Origin: an uncultured Porphyromonas sp.
GTDB taxonomy: Bacteria > Bacteroidota > Bacteroidia > Bacteroidales > Porphyromonadaceae
Reading direction: 5' to 3'
Assembly: GCF_900541275.1 (NCBI RefSeq)
Contig: NZ_UQJH01000014.1
Location: forward strand, 1 to 39,678
Length of the DNA: 39,678 nucleotides
Shown here piece by piece: positions 7,531 to 16,048 of the stretch. The position numbers were made by a program, and so were the translations under genes. The notes beneath the pieces were generated by a model that saw only the letters and a list, made by a program, of their open reading frames with translations, was not told the DNA's origin and searched no databases. How positions within the stretch are numbered: the stretch's first letter is position 1; every line of letters starts with the position of its first letter.

Positions 7531-7830
7531 ATGAACGTAAAGATCCAAGACGTAGACTTCAAGGCCTCCAACGACCTGCAGAATTTTGTCACGACCAAGG
7601 TCGAAAAGCTGGAGCGCTACTATGCTGATATCTTAGATGCAGAGGTAGTCATGACCCTGGTCAAGCCGGAGACAAAGCGCAATAAGAAGGTCCGCATCAC
7701 CCTCTCCGTCAAGGGACCTGACCTCTTCTCCGAGAAGACGGCTGATACCTTTGAGCAGGCTGCTGATGAGGCATGCGAGGCGCTCGAGATCCAGCTGAAG
7801 AAGCTGAAGGACCGCATCTCAGGTCGCTGA
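7531..7830 (+). CDS. hpf: Short ribosome hibernation promoting factor (HPF/RaiA family)
   Basis: A 99-residue ribosome-associated protein expected to bind near the mRNA and tRNA sites of the small subunit and hold ribosomes inactive in slow growth. Sequence marks are the starting strand MNVKIQDVDFKAS, the segment KVEKLERYYADILDAEVVM and the basic C-terminal helix QLKKLKDRISGR. It is the short form: no C-terminal dimerisation domain as in long HPF. It lies 30 bp after xerC in the same direction, presumably one transcript, and a strong hairpin follows 30 bp after its stop. Confidence 0.92.
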   Translation: MNVKIQDVDFKASNDLQNFVTTKVEKLERYYADILDAEVVMTLVKPETKRNKKVRITLSVKGPDLFSEKTADTFEQAADEACEALEIQLKKLKDRISGR

Positions 7831-7859
7831 TAGATCAATCACATACCATACATATAAGA

Positions 7860-7895
7860 AGAGGGCGGACCGCACGACTGTGCGATCCGCCCTCT
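7860..7895. terminator. Bidirectional terminator between hpf and rpsP
   Basis: A long stem with arms AGAGGGCGGA and TCCGCCCTCT, extended by CGCAC/GTGCG with one bulge on each side, lies between the convergent hpf and rpsP genes. Flanking T-runs are weak on both strands. Confidence 0.7.
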
Positions 7896-7924
7896 GATGA
7901 TATTGTGCCCTATGTCGGGGTGAC

Positions 7925-8500
7925 TTACTCTGCGGCAGGTGCCTCAGGAGCAGCGGCCTCCTCTGCGGGTGCCTCCTCAGCTGCGGGAGCCTCCTCCTCA
8001 GCAGCCTTGGCAGCGGCAGCCTCCTCGGCAGCCTTCTTGGCCTCAGCCTCCTTCTCGGAGATGGCCTTGGCGCGAGCCTCGTTGATCTTACGCTCAGCAT
8101 CGAGGAGCTTCTTGGCGCTGTCGCGCTTAGCGGCCTCAGCCTTCTCCTTCTCGCTCTCGTAGGTGCTCTTCTTAGCCTTCATCCAGTCGTCGAAGCGCTT
8201 CTGAGCCTCCTCCTCGCTGAATGCGCCCTTGCGGACACCTCCACGGAGGTGCTTCATCATCATCACGCCCTCGCGGGAGAGGATGCTGCGTACGGTATCT
8301 GAGGGCTGTGCACCCTGCTCGATCCAGTAGAGTGCGCGCTCAAAATTGAGATCCACGACGGCGGGATCGTTATTGGGATTGTAGGTGCCGAGCTTCTCGA
8401 TGAAACGACCATCGCGCGGTGCTCTACGGTGTGTGACGACGATCGAGTAAAAAGCATAGGCTCTGTGACCGTGTCTCTGCAGTCTGATAACTGTTGCCAT
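7925..8500 (-). CDS. rpsP: 30S ribosomal protein S16 with acidic/alanine tail
   Basis: Small-subunit ribosomal protein. The S16 domain is residues 1 to about 85 (MATVIRLQRHGHRAYAFY, RDGRFIEKLGTYNP, ALYWIEQGAQPSDTVRSIL). The remaining 100 residues form a charged helix followed by an Ala/Glu/Pro-rich low-complexity tail. Long S16 tails are usual in Bacteroidota, so the 191-residue length is not an anomaly, though the extreme Ala-Glu content of the last 40 residues may vary by repeat slippage. It is monocistronic, preceded by a good promoter and an 80-nt leader, and not linked to rimM or trmD. Confidence 0.95.
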   Translation of the reverse strand: MATVIRLQRHGHRAYAFYSIVVTHRRAPRDGRFIEKLGTYNPNNDPAVVDLNFERALYWIEQGAQPSDTVRSILSREGVMMMKHLRGGVRKGAFSEEEAQKRFDDWMKAKKSTYESEKEKAEAAKRDSAKKLLDAERKINEARAKAISEKEAEAKKAAEEAAAAKAAEEEAPAAEEAPAEEAAAPEAPAAE

Positions 8501-8584
8501 AATCTATGGGTATAAAAAATAAGTGTACTGTGCGTCCCACGGTCTCTCCGAGAGGTTCACGACCTTGGAGGTGAAACGCGAGGG

Positions 8585-8615
8585 CAAAGGTACGACTTTT
8601 AGCCCTAGCGTCCAA
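8585..8615 (-). promoter_or_regulatory. rpsP promoter
   Basis: On the minus strand TTGG (8612-8615) and TACCTTTG (8585-8592) are separated by 19 bp, a good Bacteroidetes -33/-7 pair. Transcription would start about 80 nt before the rpsP ATG. Confidence 0.7.
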
Positions 8616-8633
8616 GGTCCCCAGCGGGCGATG

Positions 8634-9257
8634 TCACTCCTCCGCCTGATCGATCCTCAGGTAGTAGTGCAGCTTGGCCGCCTCAAGGAAGAGCGGTAGC
8701 CGCGCGTCCTCCACCGCCACCTGCCAGATGTACCCCTCGAGATCGGAGGTGGAGTCGATCGTCTCTACCTCGTAATCCCGCAGGAGCATCATCACGGGAT
8801 TGATCTTATCGTAGGAGAAGCGGAGCGTGAGGGGTGTCGTGAGGAGCGTCTCCTTATGAGGAGCATCGGTGAGGGCGAGCTCGGCGGCGGTGCGGTAGGC
8901 GACGATCAGGCCGGAGGTGCCGAGGAGCTTGCCACCGAAGTAGCGGACGACGGTGACCACCACCCCCGTCAGACCGAGTGCATGGATGCGCCCGAGGATC
9001 GGCTTGCCGGCGGTGGAGGAGGGCTCGCCGTCATCGCTGCATCGCTCCTCACGCTCCCGGATGCCCACCACATAAGCCCAGCAGCAGTGGCGCGCATCGT
9101 GGTACTTGGCCCGCTCCTCCTCGATCACCGCCATAGCCTCCTCGACCGTCTCCACAGGCACAGCGCGCGAGATGAAGCGACTGCGCAGCTCGGTGTAGAG
9201 ACCGGCACCCTCGGCCGTGAGGGAGCGGTAGGAGGTGATGGGGCTTGGCTCACTCAT
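8634..9257 (-). CDS. YigZ/IMPACT family protein
   Basis: A 207-residue cytosolic protein of the UPF0029/IMPACT family; relatives regulate translation stress in eukaryotes, and the bacterial role is unsettled. The IMPACT domain (about 10-120) shows SRFISRAVPVETVEEA, KYHDARHCCWAYVVG, DDGEPSSTAGKPIL and VVRYFGGKLLGTSGL, which are the family signatures. A C-terminal ferredoxin-like domain follows. I chose the ATG at 9257 (MSEPSPITSYRSL) rather than an upstream ATG, because homologues begin near that point and the start then overlaps the HAD stop codon by 8 bp, as in a coupled operon. It is the last gene of the regulator-HAD-YigZ operon. Confidence 0.9.
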   Translation of the reverse strand: MSEPSPITSYRSLTAEGAGLYTELRSRFISRAVPVETVEEAMAVIEEERAKYHDARHCCWAYVVGIREREERCSDDGEPSSTAGKPILGRIHALGLTGVVVTVVRYFGGKLLGTSGLIVAYRTAAELALTDAPHKETLLTTPLTLRFSYDKINPVMMLLRDYEVETIDSTSDLEGYIWQVAVEDARLPLFLEAAKLHYYLRIDQAEE

Positions 9258-9876
9258 GGGACAGCAGTCTCTCCAGGGCGGGACGCCAGTCGGTCCCATT
9301 CGCCGGGCGCAGGGTGGTCAGCCCCAGCTCCCGGGCAGCAGTCACATTTTCCTCCCGATCATCGATGTAGAGGATCTCCCGGGGGTCGAGGTCGTTTTCG
9401 TCCAAGATAAGGTGGTAAAAGCGCGGGTCGGGCTTCTTGATGTGGAGGAGGTGAGAGGCGTAGCATCGCTCGAAGTAGCTCTCCAGCGACTCGCCCGAGG
9501 GGAGGAAGTGGGGCGAGAGGTAGAGGTCGTAGAGGAAGGCATTGGTATTCGTGCCGAGGAAGAGGCGGTAGTCACTCAGCTGAGTGCGGAGGTAATCCAG
9601 CTTATAGAGCTCTACCTCGCCCGCATAGCCGGCGAGGGCCCATGTGATCTCATCGCTGGTGAGGTCATGACCGTAGGTGGTGCGGACGATGTCGCGGAAC
9701 TGCTCCTTAGTGATCCGACCGACCTCTAAGTCGGGGAATAGTCCCTCCTCGGGATAGGGCGAGAGGAGCCCACGAGCCTCGACGAAGCCGAGCCGGTCGA
9801 AGCGCCGGACGCTCTCTGCGGGGCGGTCGATCAGGAGAACGCCGCCGAGGTCAAAGATGATGTTGTGGATACTCAT
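9250..9876 (-). CDS. HAD-superfamily hydrolase (YihX-like, subfamily IA)
   Basis: A 208-residue cytosolic phosphatase-type protein. Motif I is IIFDLGGVLLID, with the nucleophile Asp and Gly at the +2 position, as in YihX-type proteins; motif II is FLGTNTN, motif III includes the Lys in HIKKPDPRFY, and motif IV is LYIDDREENVTAA. The alpha-helical cap lies between residues 15 and 85. YihX relatives hydrolyse sugar phosphates such as glucose-1-phosphate, but the substrate here is not known. Its ATG overlaps the stop codon of the S24 regulator (ATGA) and its end overlaps the YigZ start, so the three genes form one transcript. Confidence 0.88.
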   Translation of the reverse strand: MSIHNIIFDLGGVLLIDRPAESVRRFDRLGFVEARGLLSPYPEEGLFPDLEVGRITKEQFRDIVRTTYGHDLTSDEITWALAGYAGEVELYKLDYLRTQLSDYRLFLGTNTNAFLYDLYLSPHFLPSGESLESYFERCYASHLLHIKKPDPRFYHLILDENDLDPREILYIDDREENVTAARELGLTTLRPANGTDWRPALERLLSHE

Positions 9877-10934
9877 ACGGTCAGACGGCGAGAGACGATC
9901 TCGATGACATTATATATAGCCACTATATCCTCCACGTGGAGGTCAAAGTCGTGGTAGAAGGGATTGAGCGAGTGGAGCCTGAAGAGCCCCTGCCGAGGGT
10001 CTTGGCCAATCACCTGCTTGATGACGATCCCCTCAGAGCGGGTGACGAAGATGAAGTAGAGCCAGTCGCGCGTGTGGAGCCCATCGAGCCAGTAGTCCCT
10101 GTCGACACTGCGTGCCAGCACGCGATCTCCCTCAGAGAGACCTTTGCTCGAGCCGTCGTCCATCGAGTCGCCCTGCACTGTAAATATCCGGTAGATGCCC
10201 CGGTAGTGCCGGTCCACCGGCACCTCGATCATCCGCACCCCATCCGGGTCGGGATCGCCAAAGCTGGTCAGCGTGCCGGCGACGGCGGGGTCCTCCACGA
10301 GAGGGAAGCGCATAGTCTGCGAGGGGTGGTATGGGAGAGCGGTGCTCTTGGCGAGGGCCTCCTCATCGAGGAACTCTATCGGGCTTGCCGGTGCCTCCTC
10401 AGCCGGCTCCGGGGTGCTGAGCATCGGCTCGATACCGGTATAGAGCCACTCCCTGCGGTACTTGGGGAAGCGCTCGAGGATCTTATCGAGCGTCGCATCC
10501 TGCGGGCGCTGTCCGTAGCGGGTGATGCGGAAGAGTGTGGAGGCGTTGCTCAGACCCACTTCTTTCGTCATCTCACTATAGGTCAGCCCCTCCTGCTCCA
10601 TGACATAAGTCACTCGGTCGCTACGCGTAGGGTACGGAGAGGTGGAGAAGACCTCCCCTCCCGCAAGCATCTCTCCCTCACCATCGACGAGCCAGGGGCG
10701 GGAGAAGATCCCGTCGAATGCGTCTAAGAAGTCGTCGATCAGATTGACCGACATATAGGTCCCCCCACGCGAGAGGGCCGAGCGGATGGAGCTCCTATTG
10801 ACCCCCATACGGAGAGCCACATCATCGGTCGTCTCCACAAAGTTGTGCGACCGGAGGTAGTCGTAAGCCCGGACCATCCGGTCGTGCTGACCCTGACGGA
10901 TCTCAGCGGTGTCGTTTTTCTTCACGATAGGCAT
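9873..10934 (-). CDS. S24/LexA-type transcriptional regulator with two helix-turn-helix regions
   Basis: A 353-residue regulator. Residues 18-60 (VALRMGVNRSSIRSAL) and 108-145 (MTKEVGLSNASTLFRI) each look like a helix-turn-helix, followed by a Pro/Glu linker (172-230) and a C-terminal S24 peptidase fold. The catalytic Ser lies in GDSMDDGS (Ser257) and the general-base Lys in GIVIKQV (Lys306). An Ala-Gly pair in PAVAGTL (219-220), at the linker-peptidase border, could be a self-cleavage site; that is inference. I chose MPIVKK at 10934 because the -7 element TATATTTG ends 20 bp upstream, which excludes the longer reading. It heads the operon with the HAD and YigZ genes and diverges from the cobalamin operon. 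Confidence 0.85.
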   Translation of the reverse strand: MPIVKKNDTAEIRQGQHDRMVRAYDYLRSHNFVETTDDVALRMGVNRSSIRSALSRGGTYMSVNLIDDFLDAFDGIFSRPWLVDGEGEMLAGGEVFSTSPYPTRSDRVTYVMEQEGLTYSEMTKEVGLSNASTLFRITRYGQRPQDATLDKILERFPKYRREWLYTGIEPMLSTPEPAEEAPASPIEFLDEEALAKSTALPYHPSQTMRFPLVEDPAVAGTLTSFGDPDPDGVRMIEVPVDRHYRGIYRIFTVQGDSMDDGSSKGLSEGDRVLARSVDRDYWLDGLHTRDWLYFIFVTRSEGIVIKQVIGQDPRQGLFRLHSLNPFYHDFDLHVEDIVAIYNVIEIVSRRLTV

Positions 10935-10954
10935 CTTACTTATATACAACATTG

Positions 10955-10962
10955 CAAATATA
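10955..10962 (-). promoter_or_regulatory. -7 element of the S24 regulator operon
   Basis: TATATTTG on the minus strand, 20 bp before the chosen ATG. No clear -33 TTTG is present, which would fit a regulated or self-repressed promoter. Confidence 0.55.
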
Positions 10963-10990
10963 GTTATATTCCGCGACCTATCCACCCCCC

Positions 10991-11022
10991 TTTGGTCCGA
11001 TGGCAGGGGCGGTGTATTTTTG
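10991..11022 (+). promoter_or_regulatory. Promoter of the cobalamin uptake operon
   Basis: TTTG at 10991-10994 and TATTTTTG at 11015-11022 are separated by 20 bp, a near-consensus Bacteroidetes promoter. The start point would be near 11029, giving an mRNA leader of about 360 nt that begins with the riboswitch. Confidence 0.75.
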
Positions 11023-11054
11023 GCAAAATGGATAATAATGGCTAAACTTGCGCC

Positions 11055-11250
11055 CACGTAGACTATTTGGTGTCCTCCCGCTCGGGCTCTCCGGATAGGA
11101 GGATGAAAAGGGAATCAGGTGCAAGACCTGGGCAGACCCGCTGCCGTAAGCTCCATAGAGAACTCCCCTCACACTCTACTCTCCACTGTTGCCCAGTAGG
11201 CAATGGGAAGGATGCGAAGGGAGGGAGCAAGCCGGAAGACCTGCCATAGT
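11055..11250 (+). promoter_or_regulatory. Cobalamin riboswitch
   Basis: The leader shows the conserved core of the cobalamin aptamer in order: GGTGTCCTCCC and GGAGGA on the 5' side, AAAAGGGAATCAGGTGCAAG with ACCTGGGCAGACCCGCTGCCGTAAGC (the P4-P6 junction core, split here for length), and the B12 box AGCCGGAAGACCTGCC at 11230-11245. The 140 nt between the B12 box and the first start codon contain a GC-rich hairpin (CCGACCCGCTGTCGG) that may belong to the expression platform. In this phylum such switches usually block translation when cobalamin is bound; here that is inferred. Confidence 0.92.
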
Positions 11251-11388
11251 CTTAAGAGTATAGTGCTTCCGGGGAAAGGAGCCGTGCTTGAGTCGCAATC
11301 GACCGACCCGCTGTCGGATCCACGCCATCGCTGTGCCTGCCATTCATCCTACCCTCTCTCCCGGTGATCGCAATTGCTGTAGAGAGAT

Positions 11389-12543
11389 ATGAGGATACGA
11401 GTACAGGCAATGGGATTGCTGGCTGCACTGCTCTCGGTGGTGTGCGCCTGCGACAAGATCCCGGAGCTCCCCTCCTTCGAGGGCGAGGATGGCAATAAAG
11501 CGGTGATGATCGTGGTGAATGAGGGACTCTTCACCACCAATACCGCCGCCCTCTCGGTGATCTACGCCGATGGGACCGTCCACTACGATGTCTTCAGGGC
11601 GGTCAATCAGCGCCCTCTCGGCGATGTAGCGCAGTCGATGGCCGAGATCAATGGGCTTTACTTCATCGCTATTGACAACTCCCGCCGGATCGAGATCCTT
11701 GACCCCAAGAGCTTCCGAAGCGTCGGGTCAATCCGGTATGGTCGTGCAGGCTCCCCTCGCTACATCACTCCCCTGACCGATAGTACTGCCGTTGTCTCTG
11801 ACCTCCACAATCAGCTCGTCACGATCCGCACTCGCCCGCCCTACCGAGAGCTGGAGTACATCGAGCTACCATTCTCCTCCTCCGGCATCGAGCAGATGAT
11901 CACGGTGGGAGGCAAGGTCTTCTGCACCTACATAGACCGGGGTATCGCAGTCTTTGATGCAGCCAAGTTTCGTCTCAGCACCATGCGACTTATCGACGAG
12001 GTGTCAGTCAGCTGGGCGCAGTCGACAGCGAAGCCGGTGGTGGATCACCGGAGGAGGATCTGGATCCTCTCCACGAAGCGAGTGGACGGCATCGAGCTGC
12101 CACGACTCAGCTGCATCGACCCGGTGGCTGAGGAGGTGGTGGACGAGCTGCTGATCCCGATCAAGAAGAGAGGCGACCTGAAGCGGGGTGACCTTATGGG
12201 GATGCCGGGCTACAATCGGATCGACATAGACCCCTCCGGCCGGCGGATCTACCTCAGCCTGACAGAGGCATCGGAGGACAACCCGGGAGCAAAGACTCGC
12301 CCGCTCCAGGTGATCTATACTATGGACGTGGACTCTAAGGAGCTGACACGCTACCTGCCGCTTCCCGAGGTGAAGCTGATGTACGGCATGAGTGTCTCAC
12401 CCGAGGGGAAGGTGTGCATCTGCGACTGCCTCGACTTCACTGCCCAGAGAGGCTATGTGCGCGTTTACTCTCCTGACCGCGGAGAGGAGAAGAGCTATAA
12501 GGTGGCAGTCTACCCCAACTTTGTCTTTTTCCCTAAGTCATGA
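11389..12543 (+). CDS. BtuG-like surface beta-propeller lipoprotein (DUF5074/YncE family)
   Basis: A 384-residue lipoprotein predicted to sit on the outer face of the outer membrane and capture cobalamin for BtuB. The signal peptide ends in VCAC with the lipidated Cys at 21. The propeller repeats begin with MIVVNEGLFTTNTAALSVIYADG and continue with the family signature RPLGDVAQSMAEINGLYFIAIDNSRRIEILD, then SPRYI, and later blades to residue 384. BtuG of Bacteroides has this same architecture and binds cobalamin very tightly. It is the first gene behind the riboswitch and its stop overlaps the btuB start (ATGA). Its exact ligand (cobalamin or another corrinoid) is not shown by sequence. Confidence 0.85.
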   Translation: MRIRVQAMGLLAALLSVVCACDKIPELPSFEGEDGNKAVMIVVNEGLFTTNTAALSVIYADGTVHYDVFRAVNQRPLGDVAQSMAEINGLYFIAIDNSRRIEILDPKSFRSVGSIRYGRAGSPRYITPLTDSTAVVSDLHNQLVTIRTRPPYRELEYIELPFSSSGIEQMITVGGKVFCTYIDRGIAVFDAAKFRLSTMRLIDEVSVSWAQSTAKPVVDHRRRIWILSTKRVDGIELPRLSCIDPVAEEVVDELLIPIKKRGDLKRGDLMGMPGYNRIDIDPSGRRIYLSLTEASEDNPGAKTRPLQVIYTMDVDSKELTRYLPLPEVKLMYGMSVSPEGKVCICDCLDFTAQRGYVRVYSPDRGEEKSYKVAVYPNFVFFPKS

Positions 12544-14594
12544 TGAACCGAGTCATGATGAAGCGCCTGCCACTTCTCCTCCTCCTGCCCTTCCTTGCTC
12601 TCCCCACTCTACTCGCCCAGGATAAGGTGGAGCAGGAGGGGACTCTCGCTGAGCTTTTCGTCTATCAGCGGGCGATCACGAAAGAGAGGGAGATCAATGC
12701 CGGAGCCAAGGTGGAGCAGATCGCCCCGGCTACCATCGAGCTCTTCCGCTCACGCTCTCTCGCCGAGCTGCTGGCTGACAATACCGCGGTACACATCAAG
12801 AGCCTCGGTATGGGCGCTCTCGCCACCGCCTCCTTCCGCGGCGCCGGCGCGTCACAGACACGGGTGATGTGGAATGGCATCGACCTCACGCCGGCGATGT
12901 CGGGGATCTTCGACTTCTCCCAGATGCCCACCTTCTTTGCCGACCGCGTCTCGCTCGTCTATGGCAGTAGCGACGCCACTACAGGTAGCGGTGCCATCGG
13001 TGGCAGCGTACGGCTCAGCACCACCCCGATGTGGGACGGGAAGCGGGCACTCACCCTCTCCGGCGAGTATGGATCCTATGGCACCTACAGCGCTATGGCA
13101 TCGGCAAGGTATGGGACCGATCGCATATCCGGTAAGACGAGGGCCTTCCTTCGCCACTCTGACAATAACTACAGCTATCTCAATAAGGTATCCTCCGCCG
13201 ATGCTTACCTCGAGCAGCGGAGCGATGCACGCTTCACCCTTGGCTCGGCTATGCAGGAGGGCCACTTCCGCCTCGGGGAGAGCTCTTTCCTCTCCTCCGC
13301 ACTCTGGTATCAGCAGGGGACGCGGATGCTGCCACAGCCCCTTGGCGTGGAGACGACCGTGCATGAGCGACAGGGGGAGACCAATCTCCGCGCCTACCTC
13401 GGACTGGATCACAGGGCAGGGAAAGGTCAAGCGGATGTCAAGGCAGCCTATATCTACTACAGGATGAGGTATGACCGATGGTTTGACAATGATTACTTTG
13501 ACCCCCAAGGCAATACCAATCTCTCCCATACCATCCACCTGAGCGGACAGTACCGCTACCGCTTCAGCGATCGCCTACACGCCTCCACCACCCTCACCTA
13601 CCGACACGATATCGCTCGGGCGGAGAGCTACCGCGAGGATGTGGTGCGGGTGCCTGATGAGAGTGGCTACGAGCGTCCAGAGCTGCCGGCACCGGAGCTG
13701 ATCCACCGCTCCGCACTCTCCTGGGCGAGCGCCGTGAGGTGGCAGTGGGCCGACCACTGGCTCGCCGACGGACGACTGATGATGGAGCTGGTGGACCGCC
13801 GTAAGCCGGTGGTCACCTACTCCCTCGGCATAACCGGGACGCTTCTCCCGGAGCGCCTTCACCTCCGCGGTAGCGTCGCCTACAACTACCGCTTCCCGAC
13901 ACTCAACGAGCTCTACTGGCGACCCGGTGGCAACCCCAAGGTGCGCCCCGAGCACGGACTCTCAACCGACCTGACTCTCTCCTACCGACAGCCACTCGGC
14001 AGCCACTGGCGCATAGAGAGCGAACTCTCTCCCTACCTCCTCCTGATCGATGACTGGATACTCTGGCTGCCGATAGACCCCGAGTCGGGAGCCTTCACCA
14101 AGGGAGGCTCACAGAATCAGTGGCTCTGGTCGCCCCAGAATAAGCGCAACGTCCTCTCCTCCGGACTGGAAGCTATGGCGAAGCTCTCCTACCGTCACGG
14201 CAACTGGGGTGGTAGCGCAGCCTTTAATTACTCCTACACCGACTCCCACTCCCGCAAGAGCGATGTCAGGGATGATGGTGCCTACCTCAAGCAGATCCCC
14301 TACGTCCCTCGACAGAAGTGGCACCTGACACTCTCTCTTGACTACGCCAAGGCGTTCCTCTCCGTCACCACATCCTACGTGGGGGTGCGGTATGTGACGA
14401 CGGACCAGAGCTACTTCACCTATCCCTACAACGTCACGCAGCTCGCCCTCGGCTACACCTGGGTACTGCGGAGTGGCGTCACCCTCTCTCCTCAGCTGAG
14501 AGTGGATAATCTCTTCAACACCTACTACGAGTCGACGCAGTACTACCCGATGCCGCGTCGCAACCTTCTCGCATCTATTCTTATCACGCTATGA
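12540..14594 (+). CDS. btuB: TonB-dependent outer membrane cobalamin receptor BtuB
   Basis: An outer-membrane active transporter of 684 residues. The signal peptide MKRLPLLLLLPFLALPTLLAQ begins at the sixth or seventh in-frame Met, so the annotated first ATG may be a few codons too early. The plug domain (about 50-155) has LAELLADNTAVHIKS, SFRGAGASQTRVMWNGIDL and the closing VSLVYGSSDATTGSGAIGGSVRL. A 22-strand barrel follows, ending in an aromatic-rich terminal strand (MPRRNLLASILITL). There is no N-terminal carboxypeptidase-like extension as in SusC proteins, which supports a BtuB-type small-molecule receptor. Overlaps of 4 bp with the genes on both sides imply translational coupling, and the riboswitch identifies the substrate class. 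Confidence 0.92.
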   Translation: MMNRVMMKRLPLLLLLPFLALPTLLAQDKVEQEGTLAELFVYQRAITKEREINAGAKVEQIAPATIELFRSRSLAELLADNTAVHIKSLGMGALATASFRGAGASQTRVMWNGIDLTPAMSGIFDFSQMPTFFADRVSLVYGSSDATTGSGAIGGSVRLSTTPMWDGKRALTLSGEYGSYGTYSAMASARYGTDRISGKTRAFLRHSDNNYSYLNKVSSADAYLEQRSDARFTLGSAMQEGHFRLGESSFLSSALWYQQGTRMLPQPLGVETTVHERQGETNLRAYLGLDHRAGKGQADVKAAYIYYRMRYDRWFDNDYFDPQGNTNLSHTIHLSGQYRYRFSDRLHASTTLTYRHDIARAESYREDVVRVPDESGYERPELPAPELIHRSALSWASAVRWQWADHWLADGRLMMELVDRRKPVVTYSLGITGTLLPERLHLRGSVAYNYRFPTLNELYWRPGGNPKVRPEHGLSTDLTLSYRQPLGSHWRIESELSPYLLLIDDWILWLPIDPESGAFTKGGSQNQWLWSPQNKRNVLSSGLEAMAKLSYRHGNWGGSAAFNYSYTDSHSRKSDVRDDGAYLKQIPYVPRQKWHLTLSLDYAKAFLSVTTSYVGVRYVTTDQSYFTYPYNVTQLALGYTWVLRSGVTLSPQLRVDNLFNTYYESTQYYPMPRRNLLASILITL

Positions 14595-16021
14595 GTAAGT
14601 TTTCTGCCACTTCGCTCCTCCTGCTACTCCTCCTTCTCTTCCCGGCATGCGGTGACGAAGGGACGTCTCCCTCCCCCACCCCCACCCCGGCAGGCAAAGA
14701 CCTCACGATCTCTATCTCTATGCCTGAGGGCATCATACCGATAGAGGGGCTGAGGGTAGGTATGACCTACTACCTGGACGAGTCACAGAGTGTGGAGGTC
14801 AAGCTCTCTCAAGGAGCGAAAAGTGTCACGATCTCGCATCTCTCCCCGACAGAGGTAAAGGGCTCCGCCAGAGAGGCCACTATCCGCATCCCTCAGGGCA
14901 AACTATCAACGATAGACAGGACAAAAAAGTATCAGCTCACACTTCGCCTCACCGGGGCGTCACCGGAGGAGCGCCCACGGATCATGGAGCTCGACCCGAA
15001 GCAGCAGCGGTCGATCCTACACATCATGGATCTGATGCCCGTAGAGATGGAGGGAGAGGGAAGCTTCCAAGGCGATAGCATATCACTGACACTGACCCAG
15101 AGCAAGGAGCAGAGCATTGTCCTCCTCCGACTGGTCAATGTCACTAAGGAAAAGAAAGCCACAGAGAGGATCACCCTGGCGACAGCAACGGAGAGGCTCA
15201 CCACCTCACCCGCTACCAAGAGTCTGCCACCTAAGTCTCAGATCAAGCTCCTCGCACTACTGACCCGCCCCTCAGAGGCGACGCTGACCATCGACAACGT
15301 CTCCGACAAGATTGACGCCCCTCGCCTCTCACACCGTGGGTCCGTCACCGCAGCCTTCATCGGGGATCGCTTCTCCTCCACCGTCCCGGAGGCCGAGGTC
15401 CCCGAGGAGGCCAATACGACCAATGGCGGAGATCCGCTCTTCAGCGCTGAGGACATCACCTACTGGGTAGGGGAGGGAGCAAAGCAAGCGGCACTCGTCA
15501 TTGACTGGCACGACGACCGACTTCCTCACGCCCTCGTCTGGGGCTACAGATGGGAGGGCGAGGTGACTGCAGAGCAGATGCTCCGCGATGTGGTGACGGC
15601 TGATCAGCAATTAGTGCTACTCACCTCCCCCTTCAGCAGCTACGGCATCGCCTGCACGGGGATCGGCTATCTCCCGAAGAAGCCGGAGAAGAAGGTCGAA
15701 GTCCTCATCGACGGCATACCGGTCGATGAGGTGTCACCGCGGATCTTCCACGCCAAGTCGGGGAATGCCAATGTGGATGCCGCTCAACTCACCATCCCCT
15801 CCGCCCTCTGGAGGTCAGGCTGGAAGACTGCCGGCTACTGGGTCTATTACCAAAAGGACAAGCGCCTTGCCCCTTGGAGCTACAGCAACATAGGTATTAC
15901 CGGCACTACGGTCACCGATAAGAGTTGGCACGGACTATCCTTCCAGATAGGTATGGAGAGCCAAAGTGGCAACCCCCTGCAAGACCACTTCGCACCGGCA
16001 AGCGATAAAGCATTTCAGTAA
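14591..16021 (+). CDS. Surface lipoprotein of the cobalamin operon, BtuH-position, unknown fold
   Basis: A 476-residue lipoprotein with the lipidated Cys in LFPACGDEG (Cys20) and a Ser/Pro/Thr linker just after it. The N-terminal half looks like beta-sandwich domains (residues 35-270). The C-terminal region contains DITYWVGEGAKQAALVIDW followed by HALVWGYRWEGEVTAEQML and YGIACTGIGY, a module seen in other Bacteroidota secreted proteins. By position it could be the counterpart of BtuH, the auxiliary cobalamin-binding lipoprotein of Bacteroides, but I cannot confirm homology. It overlaps btuB by 4 bp and ends 27 bp before the second BtuG-like gene. Confidence 0.7.
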   Translation: MSKFSATSLLLLLLLLFPACGDEGTSPSPTPTPAGKDLTISISMPEGIIPIEGLRVGMTYYLDESQSVEVKLSQGAKSVTISHLSPTEVKGSAREATIRIPQGKLSTIDRTKKYQLTLRLTGASPEERPRIMELDPKQQRSILHIMDLMPVEMEGEGSFQGDSISLTLTQSKEQSIVLLRLVNVTKEKKATERITLATATERLTTSPATKSLPPKSQIKLLALLTRPSEATLTIDNVSDKIDAPRLSHRGSVTAAFIGDRFSSTVPEAEVPEEANTTNGGDPLFSAEDITYWVGEGAKQAALVIDWHDDRLPHALVWGYRWEGEVTAEQMLRDVVTADQQLVLLTSPFSSYGIACTGIGYLPKKPEKKVEVLIDGIPVDEVSPRIFHAKSGNANVDAAQLTIPSALWRSGWKTAGYWVYYQKDKRLAPWSYSNIGITGTTVTDKSWHGLSFQIGMESQSGNPLQDHFAPASDKAFQ

Positions 16022-16048
16022 ACACTCCTATTTATACAAGTAACACTT

